A stretch of DNA of 64,000 nt from Lachnospiraceae bacterium YSB2008 (lineage in GTDB: Bacteria; Bacillota; Clostridia; Lachnospirales; Lachnospiraceae): the NCBI GenBank assembly GCA_000687655.1, contig JHWR01000004.1, forward strand, positions 124,001-188,000, read 5' to 3'. Made by a program: the position numbers and the translations under genes. The notes under the pieces were generated by a model. That model saw nothing but the letters and a program-made list of their open reading frames with translations, had not been told where the DNA came from and did no database searches. The first letter of the stretch is position 1, and each line of letters starts with the position of its first letter. Of the stretch, positions 56,055 through 64,000 are shown piece after piece.

Positions 56055-56414
56055 ATGAAGAAACGTATCGTGAGTTATATAAAATATATAGATGATATGC
56101 TTGCAGAAAGTGAAGAGAGAGACTGGGAGAAGGAAGCAGAGCTTCATCTTACACAGATAGCATTCTTTTCACATGAGAGACTTGTGCATCTCATAGTATT
56201 CGTGCTTGTGGCTTTATGCACTGTGATGACCATACTCGCATTCGTACTTTCCGGAGAGATAATGCTTCTTCCGCTTGCACTTTTACTCTTTATACTTCTG
56301 ATACCATATTGCATGCATTATTACCTTCTGGAGAATTCAGTCCAGAAGATGTACGACCAGTACGATGCAATGATGAACAAAATCCAGCCGGGACGTTTCT
56401 CGGTGAGTGAATAA
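56055..56414 (+). CDS. Small two-helix membrane protein
   Basis: This 119-residue protein has helices at about 41-63 and 69-88 and charged ends. I do not recognise the family. It starts 29 bases after the GDPD gene with TATGGGGGATAC upstream and is probably co-transcribed. Confidence 0.7.
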   Translation: MKKRIVSYIKYIDDMLAESEERDWEKEAELHLTQIAFFSHERLVHLIVFVLVALCTVMTILAFVLSGEIMLLPLALLLFILLIPYCMHYYLLENSVQKMYDQYDAMMNKIQPGRFSVSE

Positions 56415-56442
56415 TGGGACAGAGAACTTATCTCCGGGTGGC

Positions 56443-56471
56443 TTGACAAGGCCTTAAAAAAGTGTTTTAAT
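56443..56471 (+). promoter_or_regulatory. Promoter for the deacetylase-folate genes
   Basis: TTGACA and TTTAAT are 17 bp apart. A second TTGACA (56537) lies nearer the gene. Confidence 0.45.
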
Positions 56472-56581
56472 AGTCGCTAAACCCCTGATTCTACGTGGTT
56501 TTTTTGGTATGTCCGATACTTTGTGCAACAAGTTTTTTGACATACTATATATAGAGATTTAATAGAAAGACATCTAGGTAA

Positions 56582-57607
56582 ATGGCAGGATTTCACAAGA
56601 AAAGAAAACATAGTAGTAAAAGGAACCTCGCGTCACTCATATACATAGTATTTGGGCTTTCGCTTGTTCTTTCGATGGTCATAACAATTGTGGTTATGAA
56701 TCATACATCAAAGGTTTCGAGCAGCTTCGATGACCTTGTAGGCACTGAAGCTATAGATAACCGTGAAAACGATACTGAGAAGGCTGAGGTTCTGAACAAT
56801 GAAAAGACCGGCGAAGACGGTAAGGTAGAGAAGAGCTCATCTGATAAGAAGATGCTCACTTCCAATCAGGATTCTACTGAAACTGATGCTGATGCAGAAG
56901 AACCGACCTACAGCGAGCATATAGACGTGACACCGGGTGAGTACCATGCAGGCGGTAAGCTCGAGGGTACAAATGGAAAGACCGTATACATTACATTTGA
57001 CGACGGTCCATCACCATATACAGATAAAATACTTGATATACTTGCTGAGAAGAATGTAAAGGCAACATTCTTTGTCGTAAACACAGGCGAGCAGTATTAT
57101 GATTCAATGAAGAGGATAGTTGATGAGGGACATACGATTGCGATGCATTCGAATTCCCACATTTATAGCGAGATTTATTCGGATCTCCCTTCATTTAAAA
57201 ATGACGTTACCAGTATTCATGATCTTATCTACAGTGTGACGGGCTTCAATACCAAGTACTACAGATTCCCCGGTGGAAGCACGAATCAGGTTTCAAATGT
57301 TCCTATCAGGGACTGCATTGAATACCTGAATGAGAAGGGATATGTATATTTCGACTGGAATGCACTTAATGATGATACAGTTAATCTCAGTCTTTCGGCT
57401 GATGAGCTGAACAGCAGGGCTTTGGGATATGTCAGGAGAAACAGTGGTGATACGATACTTCTTCTTCATGACCTTGAGCATCATGAGGGAACTGTTGAAG
57501 CTCTCCCTACACTAATAGATACACTTATAGAGGAAGGCTATTCGATAGCTGCCATAGATGATGATACGCCTCTCATCAGGCATTTTTCAATCGATGAAGA
57601 TGAGTAG
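56582..57607 (+). CDS. Membrane-anchored polysaccharide deacetylase
   Basis: This 341-residue protein has a helix at about 17-39, a low-complexity Asp/Glu/Ser linker to about 120, and a NodB-like CE4 domain: VYITFDDGPSPYTDKILDIL (the Asp-Asp pair), AMHSNSHIYSEIYS (metal-binding His), RFPGGSTNQV and LLLHDLEHHEGTVEALP. It probably removes acetyl groups from peptidoglycan or another glycan outside the cell. It lies 16 bases before folC. Confidence 0.92.
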   Translation: MAGFHKKRKHSSKRNLASLIYIVFGLSLVLSMVITIVVMNHTSKVSSSFDDLVGTEAIDNRENDTEKAEVLNNEKTGEDGKVEKSSSDKKMLTSNQDSTETDADAEEPTYSEHIDVTPGEYHAGGKLEGTNGKTVYITFDDGPSPYTDKILDILAEKNVKATFFVVNTGEQYYDSMKRIVDEGHTIAMHSNSHIYSEIYSDLPSFKNDVTSIHDLIYSVTGFNTKYYRFPGGSTNQVSNVPIRDCIEYLNEKGYVYFDWNALNDDTVNLSLSADELNSRALGYVRRNSGDTILLLHDLEHHEGTVEALPTLIDTLIEEGYSIAAIDDDTPLIRHFSIDEDE

Positions 57608-57623
57608 ATCTTAGGAGTCGTGG

Positions 57624-58985
57624 ATGAATTATAACGAAACTCTGCAGTATATACATGAAAAAGAAGACCGGGGCATAGTACCCGGTCTTGATAATATAGA
57701 AAGACTTCTCGGTAAGCTCGGCAATCCGGAACGTTCCATGCCAGCCATACATATAGCAGGTACAAATGGAAAGGGCAGTATAATGGCCTATGTCGAGACT
57801 ATACTTCGGTTGTCAGGACTTAAGGTGGGCAGATATATATCTCCTGCCATTTTTGATTATAAGGACAGATGGATCATAGACGGTCAGAATCCTTCCGAAG
57901 AATATGTTGCTGATATATTTACAAGGCTGGAGCCCTTCGTGTCCGAGACAGAAGAGGAACTTCCGCCGGGTCCTACGTCGTTTGAGATAGAGACAGCGGC
58001 TGCTTTCATGATGTATAAAGACAGCAGATGCGACGTGTCACTCGTTGAATGTGGTATGGGCGGAAGGCTGGATGCTACAAATGTTTTCACGTCCACACCG
58101 ATAGTCGTCCTTGCCAAGATAAGCTATGACCATATGCAGTTTCTTGGAGAAACTATAGAGGATATAGCAAGGGAAAAGCTCGGCATAGTCAAGGAGGGAG
58201 ATATCCTCGTAACCTATCCTCAGGACACTCCGGTGATGGACTTCATCAGAAGCTATATCAGAGATAATTTTGAAAATGTAACGCTCATTGAAGCGGATAT
58301 AAATAAACTGAAGATAGAGGAAGAAACTCTCGAGGGCAGTACATTTTCATATAAAAATGAAATGTACGGAATCAGTCTTCTGGGACGTCACCAGATATAT
58401 AATGCTATAACTGCTATTGAGACTGTAAGAGCTTTCTATGGATGGATCATGGCAAGAGTGAAAGATGATGCTGCTTCGGATAAGTATGGCGACGCAGTAT
58501 TCACGAAGTTTGATATGTGCAGTGATGGAATTGACAGATTTGTCATTATGGGGCTGAAGAAGACTGTCTGGCAGGGACGCCTTGAGAAGCTTAGGGATGA
58601 CCCGCCGTTTTATATAGACGGTGCGCATAATGAGGATGCTTGGATAACGCTCTCCGGAAATCTTGAAAGGTATTTTACAGATAAGAAGAAAATCTTTATA
58701 ATAGGAGTATTAAAGGATAAGGAGTATCCTAAGATGCTGGATATCCTTACACCTTATATGGACTGTGCGATCACAGTTACAACAGTGAACAATAAGAGGG
58801 CTCTTCCCGGGGAGACGCTCGCAGAACTGATAAAGGAAAAAGGGGTGACTGCAGAAGCGGCGCCTGACTATAAATATGCCGTTGAAAGAGCTGTCACACT
58901 TGCGGTTTCAACCGGCTCAGTAGTCATAGCCTGTGGTTCACTTTCTTTTGTGGGTGATATGACAGGCATAGTACATGGCTTATAA
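57624..58985 (+). CDS. folC: Folylpolyglutamate/dihydrofolate synthase
   Basis: This 453-residue Mur-ligase-fold enzyme has HIAGTNGKGSIMAYVETIL (ATP loop) and TSFEIETAAAFMMY. VECGMGGRLDATNVF and the C-terminal ACGSLSFVGDM follow. An insert near 275-300 (RVKDDAASDKYGDA) is unusual. It adds glutamate to folates and begins the folate gene run. Confidence 0.94.
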   Translation: MNYNETLQYIHEKEDRGIVPGLDNIERLLGKLGNPERSMPAIHIAGTNGKGSIMAYVETILRLSGLKVGRYISPAIFDYKDRWIIDGQNPSEEYVADIFTRLEPFVSETEEELPPGPTSFEIETAAAFMMYKDSRCDVSLVECGMGGRLDATNVFTSTPIVVLAKISYDHMQFLGETIEDIAREKLGIVKEGDILVTYPQDTPVMDFIRSYIRDNFENVTLIEADINKLKIEEETLEGSTFSYKNEMYGISLLGRHQIYNAITAIETVRAFYGWIMARVKDDAASDKYGDAVFTKFDMCSDGIDRFVIMGLKKTVWQGRLEKLRDDPPFYIDGAHNEDAWITLSGNLERYFTDKKKIFIIGVLKDKEYPKMLDILTPYMDCAITVTTVNNKRALPGETLAELIKEKGVTAEAAPDYKYAVERAVTLAVSTGSVVIACGSLSFVGDMTGIVHGL

Positions 58986-59014
58986 CAGACTGATATCAGA
59001 ACAGAGGAATATAC

Positions 59015-59497
59015 ATGGACAGAATTGACAGAATACTTGCAGATGAAGAATTCAGAAGCATTTCTATAATGATAAAAGAGCATGAGTATGACAGAATATA
59101 TTGCAGGCACAGCCTCGGCCATGCACTATCCGTTGCCAGGATAGCACATATCATTAATCTCGAAGAGGGCCTGGGAATAGATAAGGAGCTTATATATGGC
59201 ACGGCGCTTCTTCACGATATGGGTAGATATTCAAAGTATGAGGAAGAGGGAATGTCTCACCATGAGGCGGGTGCTCTGATAGCAAGAGAAATCCTTGGAA
59301 GAGCAGGCTTTGATGAAGATGAGATAAATGTAATGTGCGAGGCTATAGGAAAGCATAAGAATTATTCCGGAGAAGACAACAGTCTTGCGGCGCTTCTCTA
59401 CAGAGCAGATAAGCTCTCACGTAACTGCTTCATATGTGAGGCAGAGCCGACCTGCTACTGGCCTGAGAATATCAAGAATAAAACTGTTATCCATTAG
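59015..59497 (+). CDS. HD-domain phosphohydrolase in the folate operon
   Basis: This 160-residue HD protein shows HSLGHALSVARIAHII, ALLHDMGRY and HHEAGALIAREIL, followed by GKHKN and LLYRADKLSR. Similar HD proteins recur between folC/folE and folP in clostridia and may hydrolyse a pterin phosphate, but that is inference from position. Confidence 0.85.
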   Translation: MDRIDRILADEEFRSISIMIKEHEYDRIYCRHSLGHALSVARIAHIINLEEGLGIDKELIYGTALLHDMGRYSKYEEEGMSHHEAGALIAREILGRAGFDEDEINVMCEAIGKHKNYSGEDNSLAALLYRADKLSRNCFICEAEPTCYWPENIKNKTVIH

Positions 59498-59565
59498 CGG
59501 ATAATATATGACTATATGATATTGTTCAATGTAATAATCTTGTAATGAATGAAGGGATGGTAAAT

Positions 59566-60375
59566 ATGAACGGAAAAGTATCAAGACCATGTATTATGGG
59601 AATTCTGAATGTTACGCCGGATTCATTCTCGGATGGAGGGAAGTATTATGATCTGGATACTTCCCTCCGTCACGTTGAGGAGATGATCAAGGACGGAGCA
59701 GATATTATAGATATAGGCGGCGAGTCGACTAGACCGGGCTACACTGAGATAACTGCAGAGGAAGAGATAGAAAGAGCCATGCCTGTTATAGATGCTGTGA
59801 AGAAGAACTTTGATATCAAGGTTTCTCTCGATACTTATAAACGTAAGGTTGCGGAAGTAGGCATCCGTACAGGCGTCGATATCATTAATGATATCTGGGG
59901 ACTTCGATATGATTCACTTAAGTGCAAATCCGATATCAACTACATGGCTACGCTTATCGCTGATGCAGATATCTCTGTCATACTGATGCATAACAGACCG
60001 AAACGTGATTACAAAAACTTTATGGAAGATGTGATATCTGATATCAAAGAATCTATAGATATCGCTCATTCGGCAGGAATTAAGGATGAACATATAATAC
60101 TGGATCCCGGCGTCGGTTTTGCAAAGGATTATGAACAGAATATAGAAGTGACAAAGAATATTGATGCTTTCGTAGAACTTGGTTATCCGGTTCTTTTCGG
60201 TATTTCAAGAAAAAGCGTTATAGGAGAAGCGCTGGAGCTTCCGTCAGATGACAGAGAAGAAGGTACAATGGCCATGAACTGCTATGGTTACATGCATGGC
60301 TGCAGTATCTTCAGGGTACATGATGTGAAGAAGAACCGCCGTGCGCTGGATATGCTTTATAACATCATGAAATGA
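59566..60375 (+). CDS. folP: Dihydropteroate synthase
   Basis: This protein of about 269 residues is a TIM-barrel enzyme joining para-aminobenzoate to the pterin pyrophosphate. The motifs are GILNVTPDSFSDGG, DIIDIGGESTRPG, DIINDIWG, ILDPGVGFAKD and FGISRKSVIG. I chose the ATG at 59566 with GAAGGGA upstream; another ATG lies at 59545. Confidence 0.95.
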   Translation: MNGKVSRPCIMGILNVTPDSFSDGGKYYDLDTSLRHVEEMIKDGADIIDIGGESTRPGYTEITAEEEIERAMPVIDAVKKNFDIKVSLDTYKRKVAEVGIRTGVDIINDIWGLRYDSLKCKSDINYMATLIADADISVILMHNRPKRDYKNFMEDVISDIKESIDIAHSAGIKDEHIILDPGVGFAKDYEQNIEVTKNIDAFVELGYPVLFGISRKSVIGEALELPSDDREEGTMAMNCYGYMHGCSIFRVHDVKKNRRALDMLYNIMK

Positions 60376-60417
60376 TAGTTATCGACATTGTTTTAATTTC
60401 ATGGAAATATGTTTTAG

Positions 60418-60918
60418 ATGATTAATATAGTTTTACATGAGCCGGAGATGCCGGCAAATACAGGGAATATAGGAAGAACCTGCGTTGCAACAGGAACAAG
60501 GCTTCACCTTATAAGACCATACGGATTTGTCCTCAGCGACAAGATGATCAAAAGATCGGGTATGGATTACTGGGATAAGCTTGACCTGTCGCAGTATCTT
60601 GATTATGATGATTTTGTGGCAAAGAATCCGGGTTCAAGGATATTCTATGCGACTACCAAGGGTAAGGTCAGATATACAGATGTTGAGTATAAAGATGGAG
60701 ATTTCATCATGTTCGGTAAGGAGAGTGCAGGGATTCCGGAGGAGATTCTTTCCGAGCACCCGGAAAGCTGTATCAGGATTCCTATGGGACGTGATATAAG
60801 ATCTCTGAATCTGGCAAATTCTGTTGCCATAGTTTTATATGAAGCTCTTAGGCAGCTTGACTTTCCTGATCTGGAAAGTGAGGGTGAGCTGCACCGCCTG
60901 GAGTATAATTATAGCTGA
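60418..60918 (+). CDS. trmL: tRNA (cytidine(34)-2'-O)-methyltransferase
   Basis: This 166-residue minimal SPOUT enzyme has MINIVLHEPEMPANTGNIGRTCVATG, LDYWD-like MDYWDKLDL, MFGKESAGIPEEIL and IPMGRDIRSLNLANSVAIVLYEALRQ. It methylates the wobble ribose of tRNA-Leu. It interrupts the folate genes, which may only reflect operon packing. Confidence 0.95.
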   Translation: MINIVLHEPEMPANTGNIGRTCVATGTRLHLIRPYGFVLSDKMIKRSGMDYWDKLDLSQYLDYDDFVAKNPGSRIFYATTKGKVRYTDVEYKDGDFIMFGKESAGIPEEILSEHPESCIRIPMGRDIRSLNLANSVAIVLYEALRQLDFPDLESEGELHRLEYNYS

Positions 60919-60958
60919 TACAGGTTTGTTGTTTGATGAAAAATGTAAAGGGGATTAC

Positions 60959-61780
60959 ATGGATAAGATAATCATCAAAAATCTTAAAGTGTTTTCATAT
61001 CATGGGGTTTTCGCTGAAGAGAAAAGAGAAGGCCAGTTCTTCTACGTTACAGCCGAGCTTTATTTTAATATGAGAAAGGCTGGACTCTCGGACAGTCTTG
61101 CAGATACTCTGAATTATGATGAGGCGGCTCATGTCATATATAATGTCATGACTGAAGAGAAGTATGATCTTATAGAGGCAGCGGCTGAAAATGTAGCGGC
61201 TTCGCTTCTTCTTAAGTTCGATATATTACATAAGGTGAAGATAAGAATAGACAAACCGGACGCTCCGGTTGACCTTACATTTGACAGTATGTCTGTGGAG
61301 ATAGAGAGAAAGAAACATACAGCTTATCTTTCTATAGGTTCAAATATGGGCGACAGAGAAGGGTATCTGAACTTTGCTGTTGATCAGCTCGGGAAGGATG
61401 AATATATCCGCGTGACTGAAGTTTCTGATTTTATAGAAACTGAACCGTACGGTCCTGTTGAGCAGCCGAATTTCATGAACGCGGCTTTAAAGATTGAGAC
61501 TCTTTATGAGCCCGATGAACTGCTTTCAGTAGTGAATGATATAGAGCATGAAGCAGGACGTAAGCGTATAGTTCACTGGGGACCGAGAACTCTTGATATA
61601 GATATACTTCTTTATGATGATTGTGTAATAAACACAGAGAGGCTTACCATTCCTCATAAAGAGATGGCGAAGAGAGAATTTGTTCTTAAGCCAATGTCGG
61701 AGATTGCACCATATGTAATCCATCCTGTGCTCGGGAAGGATATGCAGGAGCTTCTTTCGGAGCTAGATACAGAAGAGTAG
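60959..61780 (+). CDS. Dihydroneopterin aldolase / HPPK fusion
   Basis: This 273-residue bifunctional folate enzyme has residues 1-118 as FolB (IIIKNLKVFSYHGVFAEEKREGQ, IEAAAENVAASLL). Residues about 120-270 are FolK (AYLSIGSNMGDREGYL, ETEPYGPVEQPNFMNAAL, VHWGPRTLDIDILLYDD, IPHKEMAKREFVLKP). Together they make the pterin pyrophosphate used by FolP. GGGGATTAC lies before the ATG. FolB-FolK fusions are known in Firmicutes. Confidence 0.94.
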   Translation: MDKIIIKNLKVFSYHGVFAEEKREGQFFYVTAELYFNMRKAGLSDSLADTLNYDEAAHVIYNVMTEEKYDLIEAAAENVAASLLLKFDILHKVKIRIDKPDAPVDLTFDSMSVEIERKKHTAYLSIGSNMGDREGYLNFAVDQLGKDEYIRVTEVSDFIETEPYGPVEQPNFMNAALKIETLYEPDELLSVVNDIEHEAGRKRIVHWGPRTLDIDILLYDDCVINTERLTIPHKEMAKREFVLKPMSEIAPYVIHPVLGKDMQELLSELDTEE

Positions 61781-61797
61781 TATTGGAAAGGTTTTTA

Positions 61798-64000
61798 ATG
61801 AACGGTAATAAGAAACAAGATATATTAGGGATTACAACCAGGGCAGTAAAGGTACTGCTCGCTGTTTTGCTGCTGTTTTGTTCATTTGTGTTTATCTATT
61901 TTGGACTGATTAACAGGGGCAATGTGGTTGAGAAGGAGTCGGTTCGTTACATAGAGGACTGGACTTTTATATCTGATGAGGGCAGTGAGCAGGTGCTGAC
62001 TGCAACCCTTCCGGAGGACGTAAAGGACAATGAATACTTGTTCTTTGATACAAGGAAGAGTGTTTCGGTATATATAGATGGTGAATTCAGAAAAGACTTT
62101 GTTGAGGAAAGAGATGTAAATATACCGGCCGGTTCAACTCAAAGGTTCATATTTGCGGTTCCTCTTAAGGGAAGTGATTCCGGTAAGACAGTTACAGTAG
62201 AAAGACATTCTGTGCAGTTAGTTGACAGGGAAGCACCGGATTTCTTTATCGGTACCCGCTCCGGAGCTGTAAACAGTCTTCTCAGAGAGTCAGGAAATTC
62301 ATTTTTTCTGTCCCTAATAGTAATGATCTTTTCATTTGTGGCATTTATTGTGAGTGTATTTCTAAGGATATGGTACAGGCACAAAATAGACCTGATGTAC
62401 GGAGCTCTGGCTATATTTACTATAGCGGCATGGCTTATCACAGAATCATTTTTGTTTCCATTTGTATTCGGTGTATATCATGTTAACGGACTCCTGAGTT
62501 TCATGCTGTGTACAATTATTCCCCTTCCTTTGGCGGTTTATCTTGTTTCCGTACAGAACTACAGATACAAGATCACCATGACAGTTATGATGATAATAGC
62601 ACTGTTGAATTCAGTAGGCTGGACGTTTCTTCACCTTACGGGAATACTCCTGATCTATAACGCTATTGATGCTGCAAATACAGTGCTTGTCATTCTGGCT
62701 CTGTCGGGAATAGCTATTCTGCTGCTTGATGCGTTTAAGGGAAATACACATACATACAGATATACCTTTATAGGATTTATGGGCTTTCTCGTAGGCTGTC
62801 TGATCGAGCTTACCAGTGTCTTCCTGGAGCTGACATTTATTAAGACGACAGTTCCTATGGTTGTCGGACTGGGATTCTTCCTTGCTTTTATTGTAATTCA
62901 GCAGGTTCATGATCTTAGAACTATCAGCATCGAAAAACAGCATGCCATAGATATTTCAGAAGCAAAAACCAGATTCCTTGCAAGTATGTCACATGAGATA
63001 AGGACACCTATCAATTCCATACTGGGTATGAATGAGATGATACTCAGGGAAAATAATGATAAGGAGATAGAGGAATACTCAAGAAATATCAAAACTTCCG
63101 GAAAGATGCTTCTCATGCTTGTAAACGATGTCCTTGATTTTACAAAGATAGAATCCGGGAAAATGGACATTAAAGAGGGTGGTTTCCTCATGGCTGATGT
63201 CCTGTACGATGTAATGTCGATGATAAAAGAAAGGTCGGAAGAAAAAGATCTGGAGCTTAAGACCGAGATAGAGGGCGAGGTTCCGAACGGACTTATCAGC
63301 GATGAATTCAGAATAAGGCAGATACTTGTCAATCTCCTGAATAACGCGGTCAAGTATACAGAGAAGGGTACAATCTGTCTTAAGGTTGGAGGAAGCTATA
63401 CCGAAGAAGGGTATAATCTGAGCCTTTCAGTTAAGGATACAGGAAAAGGAATACGTAAGGAAGATCAGGAGCATCTCTTTGAAGCGTTCTCCAGAGCGGA
63501 TCTCAAATCAAATGCCAATATTGAAGGCACGGGTCTTGGCCTTGCTATAGTGAAGAGCATAGTTGATTCCATGAATGGTGAGCTTGGAGTTCTGAGTGAG
63601 TTTGGTGTCGGTTCAGAGTTCTGGGTCAAGCTCCCTGTTAAGTATAACAGCAAAGATCCGCTGAGAGATGGCTTCATGAATCGTAAAACTGAACCTGCAG
63701 CGGCATCTGAAGCTAGCAGCTTTACGGCGCCGAATGCGAGAATACTTGCTGTTGATGACAATCAGTCCAATCTTAAGATAGTGAAACTTTTCCTGAAGAG
63801 AAATGGTGTAGTACCGGATCTCTGCACTTCAGGTACGGCTGCCATAGCAAAATGTAAAGAGAAAAAATATGATCTGATACTTCTTGATCATATGATGCCT
63901 GAACCTGATGGTATAGAGACGCTTCATGCTATAAGAGAAGATGAAGATTCTCTGAATAAAGATACAAAAGCAGTTGTACTTACAGCGAATGCTGTAGCAG
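61798..64000 (+). CDS. Hybrid histidine kinase with 7TM sensor (3' end missing)
   Basis: The frame runs off the window after about 734 codons. There is a helix at about 18-40, then an extracytoplasmic domain to about 180. Seven helices follow (about 181-380), resembling 7TM-DISM sensors. HisKA comes next, with FLASMSHEIRTPINSILGMNE (phosphoacceptor His). The HATPase has LVNLLNNAVKYTEKG, VKDTGKGI and GTGLGLAIVKSIV. From about 655 a receiver domain starts, with ILAVDDNQSNLKIV and LILLDHMMPEPDGIE (phosphoacceptor Asp). GGAAAGG precedes the ATG. Confidence 0.92.
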   Translation, partial: MNGNKKQDILGITTRAVKVLLAVLLLFCSFVFIYFGLINRGNVVEKESVRYIEDWTFISDEGSEQVLTATLPEDVKDNEYLFFDTRKSVSVYIDGEFRKDFVEERDVNIPAGSTQRFIFAVPLKGSDSGKTVTVERHSVQLVDREAPDFFIGTRSGAVNSLLRESGNSFFLSLIVMIFSFVAFIVSVFLRIWYRHKIDLMYGALAIFTIAAWLITESFLFPFVFGVYHVNGLLSFMLCTIIPLPLAVYLVSVQNYRYKITMTVMMIIALLNSVGWTFLHLTGILLIYNAIDAANTVLVILALSGIAILLLDAFKGNTHTYRYTFIGFMGFLVGCLIELTSVFLELTFIKTTVPMVVGLGFFLAFIVIQQVHDLRTISIEKQHAIDISEAKTRFLASMSHEIRTPINSILGMNEMILRENNDKEIEEYSRNIKTSGKMLLMLVNDVLDFTKIESGKMDIKEGGFLMADVLYDVMSMIKERSEEKDLELKTEIEGEVPNGLISDEFRIRQILVNLLNNAVKYTEKGTICLKVGGSYTEEGYNLSLSVKDTGKGIRKEDQEHLFEAFSRADLKSNANIEGTGLGLAIVKSIVDSMNGELGVLSEFGVGSEFWVKLPVKYNSKDPLRDGFMNRKTEPAAASEASSFTAPNARILAVDDNQSNLKIVKLFLKRNGVVPDLCTSGTAAIAKCKEKKYDLILLDHMMPEPDGIETLHAIREDEDSLNKDTKAVVLTANAVA

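Overview
The window is 64 kb of low-to-medium G+C Firmicutes chromosome, most likely from a rumen or gut Lachnospiraceae close to Butyrivibrio or Pseudobutyrivibrio. This rests on several things together: the Firmicutes cysS-mrnC-rlmB-sigH order, a CIRCE operator in front of htpG, a Lys/Ala-rich DUF6465-type protein, several large ligand-sensing c-di-GMP proteins and an NHLM-type RiPP exporter. The species call is inference. No rRNA, tRNA, CRISPR array or intact transposase was found.

Layout. (1) 1-22.2 kb: signalling and membrane genes. A beta-propeller diguanylate cyclase (5' end outside the window) is followed by a 1937-residue protein with a papain-like N-terminus, a membrane protein on the other strand, and a NatA/NatB-type ABC exporter. 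That exporter runs into a propeller HD-GYP protein, an S66 peptidase, two more HD-GYP proteins and a thioesterase. Synthesis and breakdown of c-di-GMP are therefore encoded close together, by proteins with the same type of sensor. (2) 22.2-25.2 kb: a small hypothetical gene, argH and a membrane-anchored transglutaminase-like protein. (3) 25.2-42.1 kb: an accessory island bounded by a 134-bp direct repeat (25075-25208 and 41993-42126, 4 mismatches, offset 16,918 bp). The repeat carries the 3' end of the transglutaminase gene and the left part of the htpG CIRCE operator, so the island sits exactly between that gene and htpG. (4) 42.1-64 kb: mostly core genes: htpG, an XpaC-like membrane protein, a substrate-binding/VWA protein, cysS-mrnC-rlmB-sigH, a CYTH protein, a DJ-1 protein, murF, the DUF6465 protein, clpX, a GDPD, a polysaccharide deacetylase, a folate operon (folC-HD-folP-trmL-folBK) and the start of a hybrid histidine kinase.

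The island has two parts of different base composition. Part A (25.5-34.4 kb, AT-rich) encodes a membrane SpoIIE-type phosphatase, an RsbW/SpoIIAB-like kinase, a STAS antagonist, a fucosyltransferase-like protein, a second nearly identical STAS protein, a one-module NRPS-like protein (adenylation, carrier, condensation) and a MATE exporter with a degenerate RsbW-like domain fused to its C-terminus. No sigma factor is present. My inference is that a partner switch here controls synthesis, modification and export of a small molecule, not transcription. This is the best candidate for an undescribed system.

Part B (34.4-41.9 kb, visibly more GC-rich) is a RiPP locus: a membrane-fusion protein reduced to 74 residues, a C39-peptidase ABC exporter, a second ABC protein, a truncated ECF sigma factor, two Nif11-type precursors differing at one core residue (Leu/Trp) and a radical SAM/SPASM maturase with a PqqD-like recognition domain. 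The precursor, together with the first eight codons of the maturase, is tandemly duplicated. Between the copies lies a scrap of a Tn916-family integrase, a trace of how the locus was assembled. Three visible lesions make it uncertain whether part B still makes and exports a product.
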